Assembly: GCF_009617875.1 (NCBI RefSeq)
Contig: NZ_BLAV01000001.1
Coordinates: 682,001-746,000 of the forward strand
Length of the DNA: 64,000 nt
Direction: 5' to 3'
Origin: Prolixibacter sp. NT017
GTDB lineage: Bacteria > Bacteroidota > Bacteroidia > Bacteroidales > Prolixibacteraceae
The translations under genes were made by a program, and so were the position numbers. This document shows, piece after piece, positions 50,661-60,055 of this stretch; the stretch's first letter is position 1, and the number at the start of each line of letters is the position of its first letter. The notes under the pieces are model-generated. The model was not told the origin of the DNA, ran no database searches, and saw nothing but the letters and a program-made list of their open reading frames with translations.

Positions 50661-52637
50661 TTACCAGTTATCGGTCCGGAAGGGCGAAGCCGGCAGATCT
50701 GCGCTGTTATACAGATTGACATCATCCGGATTGTCTGCCCACCCGTAACGAACAGCCACTGGGTTCTTCACTTCAGAACTAAAGACAACAACCGTGGTTG
50801 GATTGACTACAACCGCTTTTGCCCAGTGGAATTTCTTATCGGCACCGGCTACCGCAAAGCCCTTCAGATAGCCATATTTATCGCGAACCTTGAGTCCGTC
50901 GCCCACATGATTGAATGTGAGGAAAACTCTTGATTTATCGATATCCATGTGGTCATACATTGGTCCCGAATATACCAGGTCTTTGTTATAAGCGATTTTG
51001 AGTGCCGGCAACGAAAGTCGGTAACCGACGGATTGTTTGTTCTTAGGATGAATATTTCCTCCTTCACCTATATCAATAGCTACAGCCATTCCGGTATTGG
51101 GTAACGCCAGCGTTTTGGTTTGAGCTTCGCGCAAACGTGCCCAGTTGCTATCACCGGGTTGTTTAGCCGGAGCCATGTAATTCGCTAGTTGAACGAAAAG
51201 GAATGGAAAATCGCCTTCGTTCCAGTGCATGCGCCAGTCTTTGATCAGGTTCGGAAAAATACGCTGATACTGGGTAGGTCGGTCGGCGTTCGATTCTCCC
51301 TGATACCAGATAACTCCTTTTATTCCGTAGCCTATTATCGGACTGACCATTCCATTATACAACAACGTAGGATAGTCATTCGGTCCCAGAGATATCGCGT
51401 TGGTATCTATCTTACCAAACTTAAATTTCCAGTCGCCTGCCAGTGGAATGTTTTTGCCGTCAATCTGCAGGTTCAACTGGTTCGCGCTGCCATATATTCC
51501 ACCGCCGCCTCCGGTATCTTCTACCCGTACCGTGATGACATTTTTACCAGTTCTTAGCAATCCTTTCGGAATATCATAATGCCTGTTTTTGTCATATGCA
51601 TTCATGGTTTTGCCTACCGGGATTCCGTTTACCCAGGTTTGGTCCGAATCATCAATCTTCTGAAGGTTCAACTTCGCCGGTTTGCCGGCATCTTCGGGCG
51701 ATATCTCGACGGTTTTCCGGAACCAGGCAATGCCATCGATTGATTCATAGCCACGACTTTCCCATAATCCGGGGAGTTGCATCGACTTCCACGCCGAATC
51801 GTCGAAATCTGTTGCAGCCCAAATTGCTTTGCCGTCAACCAAACCTTTATCAACGGTGGGTAGATCGCCCAGTTTCGCTTTGATTACAGCTTCTTTGCTT
51901 TCCTTGTATTTTTTCAGATCTAATTTTTGCAATGCAGCCAGCATTGGAGCAAAATCAGAATCATTTGCCATCGTTTCGGGACTGGTCCATGATTCAGCTA
52001 CCGTTCCTCCCCATGATGAACAAATCATTCCAATAGGCACGCCCAGCTTTTTGTATAAATCGCGGGCAAAGAAATAACCAACTGCCGAAAAGTCTCCTAC
52101 GGTTGCTGACGAACACTCGAGCCATTCGCCATCATCCATGTCCTTTTGTGGCGTTTGGGCAATTTTTCGGGGAACAGTGAAAAGCCTTATTTCGGGATAG
52201 TTGTCTGCATCTGCCATTTCCTTTCGATAGTTATTGACTCCACGATAGCTTTGGTCGATGCTATCGACTGGGAACTCCATGTTGGACTGCCCCGAACATA
52301 CCCAGACTTCACCGATCATGATATTTTCGAAAACGATGGTGTTTTTCCCTTTTATTTTCATGGAGTAAGGACCTCCGGCATTCATTTCGGGCAGCTTTAG
52401 TTGCCATTTTCCGTTGTTGTCAGCCCTGGTTTTTACAGTATTCCCATCGATGGAAACAGTCACTTTTTCGTGAGGTGAGGCCCAGCCCCAAACGGGAACT
52501 TCCATGCCCTCCTGCAGCACCATTCCGCAGTTAAAAATACGGGGCATCGTTATTTCCGCTTTTCCCTGGAAAGAGAAAGACAAAACGACCAACATTACCA
52601 GTGTTATCCTGGTAAGATTGCTTGAAAAAATCTTCAT
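50661..52637 (-). CDS. Sialate O-acetylesterase (SASA/SGNH-type)
   Basis: 658 residues. The signal peptide is about 1-27. A beta domain precedes the SGNH block: VWVCSGQSNMEFPVDS, with the nucleophile S118 in GQSNM, and later SSWGGTVAESWTS and VIWYQGESNADRP. Between them is an inserted galactose-binding-like domain (about 290-385; WFRKTVEISPEDAGKPAKLN). It removes O-acetyl groups from sialic acids or from other acetylated sugars in the periplasm or outside. It is next to a PhzF gene but 40 bases apart, and no sialidase is nearby. Confidence 0.9.
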   Translation of the reverse strand: MKIFSSNLTRITLVMLVVLSFSFQGKAEITMPRIFNCGMVLQEGMEVPVWGWASPHEKVTVSIDGNTVKTRADNNGKWQLKLPEMNAGGPYSMKIKGKNTIVFENIMIGEVWVCSGQSNMEFPVDSIDQSYRGVNNYRKEMADADNYPEIRLFTVPRKIAQTPQKDMDDGEWLECSSATVGDFSAVGYFFARDLYKKLGVPIGMICSSWGGTVAESWTSPETMANDSDFAPMLAALQKLDLKKYKESKEAVIKAKLGDLPTVDKGLVDGKAIWAATDFDDSAWKSMQLPGLWESRGYESIDGIAWFRKTVEISPEDAGKPAKLNLQKIDDSDQTWVNGIPVGKTMNAYDKNRHYDIPKGLLRTGKNVITVRVEDTGGGGGIYGSANQLNLQIDGKNIPLAGDWKFKFGKIDTNAISLGPNDYPTLLYNGMVSPIIGYGIKGVIWYQGESNADRPTQYQRIFPNLIKDWRMHWNEGDFPFLFVQLANYMAPAKQPGDSNWARLREAQTKTLALPNTGMAVAIDIGEGGNIHPKNKQSVGYRLSLPALKIAYNKDLVYSGPMYDHMDIDKSRVFLTFNHVGDGLKVRDKYGYLKGFAVAGADKKFHWAKAVVVNPTTVVVFSSEVKNPVAVRYGWADNPDDVNLYNSADLPASPFRTDNW

Positions 52638-52677
52638 AACGTGTGTTTTTGTATAGTAGTTTGAATCGTATTCTGTT

Positions 52678-53463
52678 TTACAATGTGATGGTTCCTTCCA
52701 GGAATGTTTTAGCCTGCCCGGAAATTAAAACACGATCACCTGAAAGATGGCACCGAAGTTTGCCTCCTCGCTCACTAAGTTGTAGAGCATCAAATTCCAG
52801 CTGGTTCATTCGGTGTGCCCAGAATGGAGTTAGCGAGGTATGTGCTGAGCCGGTTACCGGATCTTCATTCACCCCAACGGCTGGGGCAAAAAAACGGGAA
52901 ACAAAATCGCTTTCATAGCCCGGAGCTGTTACGATGACGCCCCGCGCTTCGACGTTGGCCAGACGGAAAAAGTCCGGAGCCATTTCTTCAATGTCTTCCT
53001 GGGCGGGATAATATAGCAGGTAATCAGTTTTCCCTTTCCAGATTTCTTCTGGTTTTTTGCCCAATGCTTCAATCAATCCTTTGGGAGGAAGGGCCGGTTC
53101 CAGCTTATCAGCCGGAAAATTCAGCGTTAATAAGCCTTTGTCTTTTTTCACCTGCAATTCACCGCTTTTGCGGGTTTTGAATATGAGCGGATTCTTTGTA
53201 CTTCCCAAATGATGAAAAAGGACATGAGCGGTAGCCAATGTGGCGTGTCCACACAGGGCCACTTCCACTTTGGGTGTAAACCACCGGAGTTCGTAATCGT
53301 GGAGATTGCGCACAAAGAATGCTGTTTCGGATAAGTTGTTCTCCATGGCAATATTCTGAAGGACTTCGTCTTCGGGCCATTCTTCCAGCGGACAAACAGC
53401 AGCCGGATTTCCTTCAAATAGCTCGGAAGCAAAGGCGTCGACCTGAAAAACCTGTATTTTCAT
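52678..53463 (-). CDS. PhzF-family isomerase/epimerase
   Basis: 261 residues. The start MKIQVFQVDAFASELFEGNP is typical of PhzF (GNPAAV with the catalytic Glu in MAMENNLSETAF-type NNLSETAFF), then EVALCGHATLATAHVLF and the second half with VNEDPVTGSAHTSLTPFW. The fold is diaminopimelate-epimerase-like. The substrate is unknown for most members; no phenazine genes are nearby. It is 132 bases from the sialate esterase start on the same strand when counted past the intervening stop, probably a separate unit. Confidence 0.9.
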   Translation of the reverse strand: MKIQVFQVDAFASELFEGNPAAVCPLEEWPEDEVLQNIAMENNLSETAFFVRNLHDYELRWFTPKVEVALCGHATLATAHVLFHHLGSTKNPLIFKTRKSGELQVKKDKGLLTLNFPADKLEPALPPKGLIEALGKKPEEIWKGKTDYLLYYPAQEDIEEMAPDFFRLANVEARGVIVTAPGYESDFVSRFFAPAVGVNEDPVTGSAHTSLTPFWAHRMNQLEFDALQLSERGGKLRCHLSGDRVLISGQAKTFLEGTITL

Positions 53464-53633
53464 GTGTTCGTTTTTAACGATTTTGTATTTAACCTTAACA
53501 GGAATGAAGGTTAGCGATCGGTCATCAGTTTGGCGGTTTTACTTTTGGAAATGAAAGGCATTTTGTTCCTAAGTCCGCCGAAAATCAAAGATAGCAACTT
53601 TTGTTTTCGTTCGGATCTTTTCAATCTGTAGTT

Positions 53634-54753
53634 CTAACTCCAAACACCAGGAACCGGCGTGCGACAAAATTGGCATTTTCCCTCTGTCAGATTGTTTTGC
53701 ATAATGCGGAAACCCTTTCGCTCAATGACTATCTGATGGCATTTGGGACAAAGCGTATTCGATGCATCACTTCCCGGCAGGTTCCCAATGTACACGAATT
53801 TCATTCCTTCCTGGATCGCGATATTTCGAGCTTTGGTAAGTGTTTCGGCCGGAGTCGCCGGCAGCTGCTGTAGTTTGTATTGCGGAAAGAACCGGCTGAA
53901 ATGTATCGGTGTTCCGTCGAAGCCGTTTTTCGTCAGCCAGCCGCACATCTCTTTTATCATGTCCATATCATCGGTCCAGCCGGGAATAACCAGGTTGGTA
54001 ATTTCGAGCCAAACACCTTCCTCTTTTAGTATTTTTCAGGGTTCGAAGGACAGGTTCCAGCGAACCGGTGTTCAGCCTGACATAAATATCATCGTCAAAT
54101 GATTTTAAATCGATATTGGCCGCATCGATTACTTTGGAAAGTTTGCGGAGCGGTTCTTCATTGACGTACCCGTTGGAAACGAGGATATTTTTGATGCCTT
54201 CCTGGTGCGCCCTTTCAGATGAATCATAAGTGTATTCATAAAACACAAGCGGTTCGGCATAGGTATAGGCGATCGATTGACAGTTATTCCCAATGGACGA
54301 AGCAACTACTTGTTCCGGAAAGAGTTCCTGATTCCGGGTTTCGGCCGGAGTTGCCTGCGAAATTTGCCAGTTCTGGCAGTTTAGGCAAACCAGGTTACAC
54401 CCAGCCGTGGCAATGGAAAAGGAACGACTTCCCGGCAGGAAATGATACAGGGGTTTCTTCTCGACCGGATCGATGTGAATAGCGCACGGGTTTCCGTAAG
54501 CTGTTGTATATAATTTATTATCGCGGTTGATTCGCGTCCGGCAGTCACCGGTGTCGTTGAGGCTGATGTTGCACTCATTCGGACACAGTGTGCACTTTAC
54601 TCCGCGACCGGTTACTTTGTAATAACGTGCTTCACGCTGGTATTTTGGGGGAACGGAGTCATTTGCTGCCAACGTCGGTATAAAGGCCATTCCCAACGTT
54701 CCCATCAATCCGGTTTTGATACATGTTCGTCTCGATATCGAAGGTGCTTTCAT
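53634..54753 (-). pseudogene. amrS: AmrS radical-SAM protein of the AmmeMemoRadiSam system, frameshifted
   Basis: Two frames make one protein of about 373 residues. The first (from 54753) has a twin-arginine-like signal (SISRRTCIKTGLMGTLGMAF), KCTLCPNECNI, the radical-SAM cysteines C-x3-C-x2-C in AGCNLVCLNCQNW, and SFDDDIYVRLNTGSLEPVLR. After VLRTLKNTK it loses similarity. Removing one A from the run at 54032-54036 (T on plus) restores LKILKEEGVWLEITNLVIPG and joins the second frame (MDMIKEMCGWLTKNGFDGTP ... CPKCHQ). This is either a real +1 frameshift or a base-calling error in a homopolymer. Confidence 0.88.
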
Positions 54754-54780
54754 GACGAAAATTTTTTGCGTTTGCGTTTT

Positions 54781-57234
54781 TCAGGTTGAAACCGAAGAAG
54801 TTCTGTGTTTCGACACAAAGGTCAGGAGGAGATGCATCATTAAAAGTACGATGAGTGTCAGGTTAATTCCAAGCAACGGAACCAAAAACACCGATACTAA
54901 CATGGCGCCTCCGGCCGAGCCGTACAGATCAGCTTTGTACACCATCGCCGGAGCTTCCGTTTTGGGTTGGTATTGCCTGGAAATTAGTTGAAACATTCGT
55001 CCGGTTAGCCATCCGGTGAGAGCAATCAGCAGCAGTTCCGAGGCAATATAAATGACCGTTCTTCCGGGAGAAAGCCATCCGGCAATGGCCCACTGCAATA
55101 TCAGCAAGACCATAAACCAGATGTGCTGCCGGTAAATCCGGTCATTACTTTTTGGTCCTTCAGCTATTTTCCAACGCGCTCCCAGCGTGAGTCCGGCCAT
55201 GAAAAGGGTGAAAATAACTCCAATCAGGTAATAGGAATATCCGAATGCCGACTGAATCAGTATAAGCGGAATAATCTCCATCGTGGACGCTGTAAAGCCG
55301 GCAGCGAACATGCTTCGGGAAATGCCTCGTGTGAAACTTATCAGGAAGATGAAAATGACAAAGAGTATGGTCCCGAAAAGAATGTAGGAAAGGCCGTGCT
55401 TTTTCAGCCAGAAACCGGTAAAATAACTCACTGCGATGGGATGATTGGCCCAGACCATTGGTGCTCCGTTTGTCATCATCTCCGCATATTCGTGGCTTCG
55501 GGTAACCAATTCTGACTCATCGACAAAATAAGCGATGTAATTGGTCATGATGCCCAAATCATTGACCCGGGTTAAAATGTTGGCGTGTAATTTACCGTTT
55601 GAAACCAGCAAAATATCCCGGTTTCCCGGAAGGATAAGCCAATGTTTGAAATAAGGTTGGATAGTTGCTACAACGGATTGATAGAGACGAACCGTGGTTG
55701 GATCTAGGTAATTGGCGGTTGACAACAAAGGGATGGCAACGACTCCGCTATCGGAGAGTTTTTTCCGGATGCTTCGGAAGAATTCTTTGCTATAGAACCG
55801 GCTGGCCGAAGGTGTTTCCGGAGGCGGAATGTTTAAGAGTACACCGTCATATTGAGCGGGATGTTGAGCAATCCAGCGCTGAAAATCGGTCCGGTGGATG
55901 TGAATGAGGGAATCATTTGGAATGGCATGACTCTGCTGCTCCAGTTCCAGTAACTTGCCATTCACTTCGAAGTAGTCGATCCGGTTGGGGTGGTATTTCA
56001 GGCATTCTGTCAGAACCCCTGTTAACGCTCCGGAAACTACGGCTATTTGATTGACGTGTGCAAGCTGGGATAAGGCATAATGAACCGGTTCCTCAGCTGC
56101 CGAAGGACTTCCCTGGGAGTAAAGAAGTCGGCTGTTTTCGAATACATTGGATTGACTTTCCGCTTTCGTAATTACCAGTTCACCGGAGATGCTTTGAATA
56201 ATGCTTTGAATTTGCTGTCCCGGGAAAAGGGAGGCTCTTGTTGATTTCTCCGGAGGAAAAATGGCCAGGAAGACTAGAAGTATTGTAATGGCTGAGGTTG
56301 TGTAAAGAGGAATTTCTTTCATCCTTCTTCGAAGGAAGAGTAATAATGCCAGGCTGATAATTCCGGTGAGCGCCACGGTTTGAATAGGCGAGATGAGAAA
56401 TACCCATACAAAACTGAACAACATACCAGCAAGCAAACTCCCTGCCGATTCCCACGAGTAAATCAGACCGGTGGTTTCGCCCGGCCGATGCTGGCTTAAA
56501 ACCGGAAATACCAATCCGCCGGTGAGACAAAGTGGAGCTAGCGTAAACAGGGCAAAGAAAGCAAAGCTTAATGGACCGGTTTCTGTTCCCGTTTCGAAAA
56601 GCCAGCCATGTGTTATCCGGATGATGAGAATGCTGATGGAGGGAAGTACTGTCAACATGAGGAGCATCCGGATTATCTTGGTAACTGAAAAAGCTTTGTC
56701 CCGGGCCAGTTGTGTCCCAACTCCGGTAAGAATTAACCAAAGGGAAAGCAAAATGCCGACATACAAGGCATTACCTCCGAAGATAGCCAGGTAGTCACGG
56801 AACAGAACCAGTTGTCCCGTAAGGGTGACAAATCCCAAAATAAAAGGAAAAAGTAAAGGAGTCTTCCGGATGTCAACTTGTTTCTCTTCTGATGTTTCTG
56901 TAGACTTTGGTTCCGTTTCTTTTCCAAACAAGCGTTTAAAGTAGTTGAGGTGCCAGAAAATATGTAGCAGGCCAATAATGCTCATCGCAATCCCAAAGTC
57001 AACATGCACCGGTAAGGCTTCGTCGAGAAAGGCAAACTTCAGATTGTAATTGGCTTTCAGTGCCAGCAACAGTCCCAGAACGATTGTGAAGAGGAAGGTA
57101 ATTAGCAGCAGCGTGTTCCAAATTTGCCGGTGAACGTTACGGGAAATCCATTTCTGACGGCTCAATATCCAGGTAATAAAATAGGCAAGCAGGGTACCTG
57201 ACAAAATGGGTATGATGCTGTAGGGCGTATTCAT
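54781..57234 (-). CDS. Large membrane protein with spermidine-synthase-like domain
   Basis: 817 residues. Multiple TM segments at the N-terminus (about 1-340), including LVLFRDYLAIFGGNALYVGI and GLVFPVLSQ. A soluble SAM-methyltransferase-like/spermidine-synthase-like domain follows at about 375-560 (ISGELVITKAESQSNVFENS; IAVVSGALTGVLTECLKYHP; YDGVLLNIPPPETPSASRFY), then more TM segments to the end. Such fused MFS/SpeE-like proteins often accompany AmmeMemoRadiSam genes. The activity is unknown. It begins 2 bases after the Memo-AMMECR1 gene and ends 27 bases before the radical-SAM gene, so it is one transcript. Confidence 0.8.
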   Translation of the reverse strand: MNTPYSIIPILSGTLLAYFITWILSRQKWISRNVHRQIWNTLLLITFLFTIVLGLLLALKANYNLKFAFLDEALPVHVDFGIAMSIIGLLHIFWHLNYFKRLFGKETEPKSTETSEEKQVDIRKTPLLFPFILGFVTLTGQLVLFRDYLAIFGGNALYVGILLSLWLILTGVGTQLARDKAFSVTKIIRMLLMLTVLPSISILIIRITHGWLFETGTETGPLSFAFFALFTLAPLCLTGGLVFPVLSQHRPGETTGLIYSWESAGSLLAGMLFSFVWVFLISPIQTVALTGIISLALLLFLRRRMKEIPLYTTSAITILLVFLAIFPPEKSTRASLFPGQQIQSIIQSISGELVITKAESQSNVFENSRLLYSQGSPSAAEEPVHYALSQLAHVNQIAVVSGALTGVLTECLKYHPNRIDYFEVNGKLLELEQQSHAIPNDSLIHIHRTDFQRWIAQHPAQYDGVLLNIPPPETPSASRFYSKEFFRSIRKKLSDSGVVAIPLLSTANYLDPTTVRLYQSVVATIQPYFKHWLILPGNRDILLVSNGKLHANILTRVNDLGIMTNYIAYFVDESELVTRSHEYAEMMTNGAPMVWANHPIAVSYFTGFWLKKHGLSYILFGTILFVIFIFLISFTRGISRSMFAAGFTASTMEIIPLILIQSAFGYSYYLIGVIFTLFMAGLTLGARWKIAEGPKSNDRIYRQHIWFMVLLILQWAIAGWLSPGRTVIYIASELLLIALTGWLTGRMFQLISRQYQPKTEAPAMVYKADLYGSAGGAMLVSVFLVPLLGINLTLIVLLMMHLLLTFVSKHRTSSVST

Positions 57235-57236
57235 GT

Positions 57237-58706
57237 TTATTTTTCATGAAAAACAATGGCTTCGTAGGTGTATAGTTCAGCGTCTTTCCAGCCGTTCCAC
57301 CCGATGCCGGCTTTGTCTCGGGAGCAATGGCCAAGCATTTTTTCCCGGTCCCAGCCGGTTTGCTCGGCTACCTGTGGCAAGTAGGTTCCGCTACGGTTTC
57401 CTTTTTTGATGTAGATTCCCTGTTTCCCGGGCGTGAATTCCTCGGCATTTTTGATTTTGTGCAGCGGAGTCAAAACAGAAATCTCGATTTCAATGGATTT
57501 CATTTCGGGTAACTGAACAGGCTGAAAACGGTTGTCTTTTGTGGCGGCGGCAATCGCCATATTCCGGACGACTTCCACCAACGGAATCGACGGATTGAAT
57601 TGCCCGATGCAACCGCGCAGTTTTCCATCTTCTGTTAATGTCACAAAGGCACCGCAATGTTGCTGAAGGTCTTCAGGATAACCTGGGGCAATTTTCTGAA
57701 CCGTGCCGGTTTTTAAATACGTTTCAATGCTACTTCTGGCCAGTTTGAGTAAATAGCTTTTGTCATTTTCGGTTAGATGAAATGTCTGCTCTTTGTTTCT
57801 TGTTACCGAAATAGCGTAGTACCCAACGACTCTGCTGGGATCGCCCGCCGAACTGGCGGCGGAGTTTTGATAGGTAATTTGATGGTAATGATAGTCCGGT
57901 TTTCCCGAGACCATCTCCATGAGAGTGAGTACGCCACTTTCGCCGCAGAGGCGGGTCAACACATTTTCCGGCGGATTGGGAGCTGTTTTCTGACATACCT
58001 TTTGTAATTGTTCCGGTTTCCCGGAAAGAATCGCATCAGCCGTTTCTTTATCCACCTTTTGTGCAGTCGCATTCGTCGGATAATGTGAAAAATCGGTGCT
58101 AATAATGAACAGGTTGTCGCCGGTGAAGTAGGGCAAAAGTGCTTCTGCCAGTTTTCGAGTCGTTGCTGGATTGGAATCTCCGGTTAGTATGGGAACGATG
58201 CGAAATCCTTTTTTCAAATGATATTGCAGAAAAGGTAACTGAACTTCAATGGAATGTTCGCTCTGGTGTGCTTTGGGAACAAAATGGATGAAGCTGTTCT
58301 CTGCTATTAGCTTTTCGGCTAATGTCTCGTTCACCGGAATTTTCCCCAACGGAGTTATATAATTTCCATGAGGATAAATGGAAACTCCACTGAAACGAAT
58401 CCGATGTGATACGCCAATGACAAACACATTCTTGTATGCTTTTCCGGCAGGAATTTGAGCATATCCGGTGGCGGCTACTTTTCCTGAAAAGATATAACCG
58501 GCATGGGGAACAATCAGTGCGGCAATTGACGAATCTGTTTGGGTACTCGTATTTTGAAAGAGTTGACTCAGCTCTTTTTTAAGCGTACCTGCATTTCCCG
58601 GATAGAAGGAACCGGCTACGGCAGGCTGCCTGTCTTGTGCTAGCAGCTGTCCCGGGAATAGCAGCAGCAAAACCACGATGACCCGAAACGGAATGTGTGT
58701 TCTCAT
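57237..58706 (-). CDS. Fused MEMO-AMMECR1 protein (AmmeMemoRadiSam system B+A)
   Basis: 489 residues. A signal peptide (about 1-23) precedes the MEMO domain at about 25-300: RQPAVAGSFYPGNAGTLKKE, LIVPHAGYIFSGKVAATGYA, SDFSHYPTNATAQKVDKETA. The AMMECR1 domain spans about 310-489: CGAFVTLTEDGKLRGCIGQF (LRGCIG is the family core) and TPLHKIKNAEEFTPGKQGIY. The MEMO fold is related to extradiol dioxygenases. The joint function with the radical-SAM partner is not established. Export of this protein, together with the twin-arginine-like signal on AmrS, suggests that the system works outside the cytoplasm here. Confidence 0.92.
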   Translation of the reverse strand: MRTHIPFRVIVVLLLLFPGQLLAQDRQPAVAGSFYPGNAGTLKKELSQLFQNTSTQTDSSIAALIVPHAGYIFSGKVAATGYAQIPAGKAYKNVFVIGVSHRIRFSGVSIYPHGNYITPLGKIPVNETLAEKLIAENSFIHFVPKAHQSEHSIEVQLPFLQYHLKKGFRIVPILTGDSNPATTRKLAEALLPYFTGDNLFIISTDFSHYPTNATAQKVDKETADAILSGKPEQLQKVCQKTAPNPPENVLTRLCGESGVLTLMEMVSGKPDYHYHQITYQNSAASSAGDPSRVVGYYAISVTRNKEQTFHLTENDKSYLLKLARSSIETYLKTGTVQKIAPGYPEDLQQHCGAFVTLTEDGKLRGCIGQFNPSIPLVEVVRNMAIAAATKDNRFQPVQLPEMKSIEIEISVLTPLHKIKNAEEFTPGKQGIYIKKGNRSGTYLPQVAEQTGWDREKMLGHCSRDKAGIGWNGWKDAELYTYEAIVFHEK

Positions 58707-58919
58707 GGCTCAGGTATTATTGGTTTACCTTTAAAATTAAGAAATAGCTTGACTCATCCATCAAGAATTGTCGGAGATTATTGGTTGTGAAGTCTCTGTA
58801 TAGTGTTGATTATAATAAGTATAAATAGTGTCGAGATAAAATCCCATATCGGTACGGAATTGCCGGATGAATGGCATTCTATTCTGAAAATGACTATTTT
58901 CGGGAAAAACTGGCGAGCT

Positions 58920-59696
58920 ATGAGACCGTATATTCTTGCTGAAACCAATTGGAAAACCGTTCGTGAAATTGATTATGAACTGGCTATTCTTCCCTGGGGA
59001 GCCACCGAGGCTCACAATCTCCACTTACCCTATGCCACCGATGTTTTTGAATCGGAATATTTTGCCTGGGAATCGGCAAAAATCGCATGGGAAAAAGGAG
59101 CGAAGGTGATTGTTTTGCCGGCTATTGCCTATGGTGTGAATACCGGACAGCCAGATGTGAAACTTGATATGAACCTGAATCCCTCGACGCAGTTGGCGAT
59201 TCTCGACGATTTGATTACTGTGCTGAATCGTCAGGGAATAAAGAAGCTGGTGATTCTGAATTCGCATGGTGGGAACGACTTTAAAATGCACATCCGGGAA
59301 TTGAATCTTCGTTTTCCGCAAATGTTACTGTCGCAGTGCCATTGGTTCAAAATGCCCGGAATAGAGGACTTTTTTGAAGATGTCGGTGAACACGCCGGTG
59401 AGATGGAAACCAGCCTGATGCAATTGTTTCGACCCGATTTGGTGCGCTCGCTGGAAGATGCTGGCGAAGGTAAAGCGAAAGTTCCCCGCATTCCGGCTTT
59501 ACGCGAAGGTTGGGCCTGGTCCGAACGCAAGTGGACACAGGTTACGACCGACACGGGAATTGGAAATCCCAAAGAGGCTACAAGGGAGAAAGGCGAACGC
59601 TTTTTCCGACATGTTTCCGAAAAGGTTGGTACCTTTTTTTACGATATGGCTACAACAACTCCGGAAGATATGTACATCGACCCGGATCAGCTCTGA
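58920..59696 (+). CDS. Creatininase-family amidohydrolase
   Basis: 258 residues from ATG 58920 (MRPYILAETNWKTVREIDYE); the open frame from 58803 adds 39 residues without family similarity. Metal-binding motifs: LPWGATEAHNLHLPYATDVF (E, H, D), ILNSHGGNDFKMHIRELN, and VGEHAGEMETSLMQLF with the Glu. Family members hydrolyse cyclic amides or formamides, such as creatinine or FAPy intermediates. The substrate here is unknown. It is convergent with the DsrE gene, ending 11 bases from it. Confidence 0.88.
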   Translation: MRPYILAETNWKTVREIDYELAILPWGATEAHNLHLPYATDVFESEYFAWESAKIAWEKGAKVIVLPAIAYGVNTGQPDVKLDMNLNPSTQLAILDDLITVLNRQGIKKLVILNSHGGNDFKMHIRELNLRFPQMLLSQCHWFKMPGIEDFFEDVGEHAGEMETSLMQLFRPDLVRSLEDAGEGKAKVPRIPALREGWAWSERKWTQVTTDTGIGNPKEATREKGERFFRHVSEKVGTFFYDMATTTPEDMYIDPDQL

Positions 59697-59707
59697 TATT
59701 CAGGAGA

Positions 59708-60055
59708 TCAGAATGTGAGTACTTTCCAGCCGTCTTTCAGGTAACTGGTCAGTGGTACGCCCATCGGACGCACGTCTATGCCCAATTGCCGGAGCTGATC
59801 GGTGATGCCGTACATGCTGGCACAGGTTGCGCATGCTTCAACGGTGAGTCCGTTATTCAGCATGTCCCTAATTTGTTTCTGCAAACTTTCATTTTCGGTC
59901 AGCAGCTTGGCCGATGGACCCCATACGATTAACCGCACTTCCTGAAACCAATGTTGAAGATGCGCGTTGTGGGTGTACATGAGGCAAACCTTTTCGGCAA
60001 CATCCGGATCGCCACTTGCCCAAATAACTGCTAAGTGATCGTCATGATCTTTCAT
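59708..60055 (-). CDS. DsrE/DsrF-like family protein
   Basis: 115 residues, one DsrE domain: LAVIWASGDPDVAEKVCLMY, EVRLIVWGPSAKLL, and a Cys pair in VEACATCASMYGITDQLRQL. DsrE-like proteins bind or relay sulfur through such cysteines; many small relatives are of unknown role. No sulfur-oxidation genes are in the window. It is cytoplasmic, with no signal peptide. Confidence 0.8.
   Translation of the reverse strand: MKDHDDHLAVIWASGDPDVAEKVCLMYTHNAHLQHWFQEVRLIVWGPSAKLLTENESLQKQIRDMLNNGLTVEACATCASMYGITDQLRQLGIDVRPMGVPLTSYLKDGWKVLTF

Noticed and set aside
53634..53966. Separate gene for the C-terminal part of AmrS
   Set aside because: It continues the same protein after a one-base shift and contains no start or function of its own.
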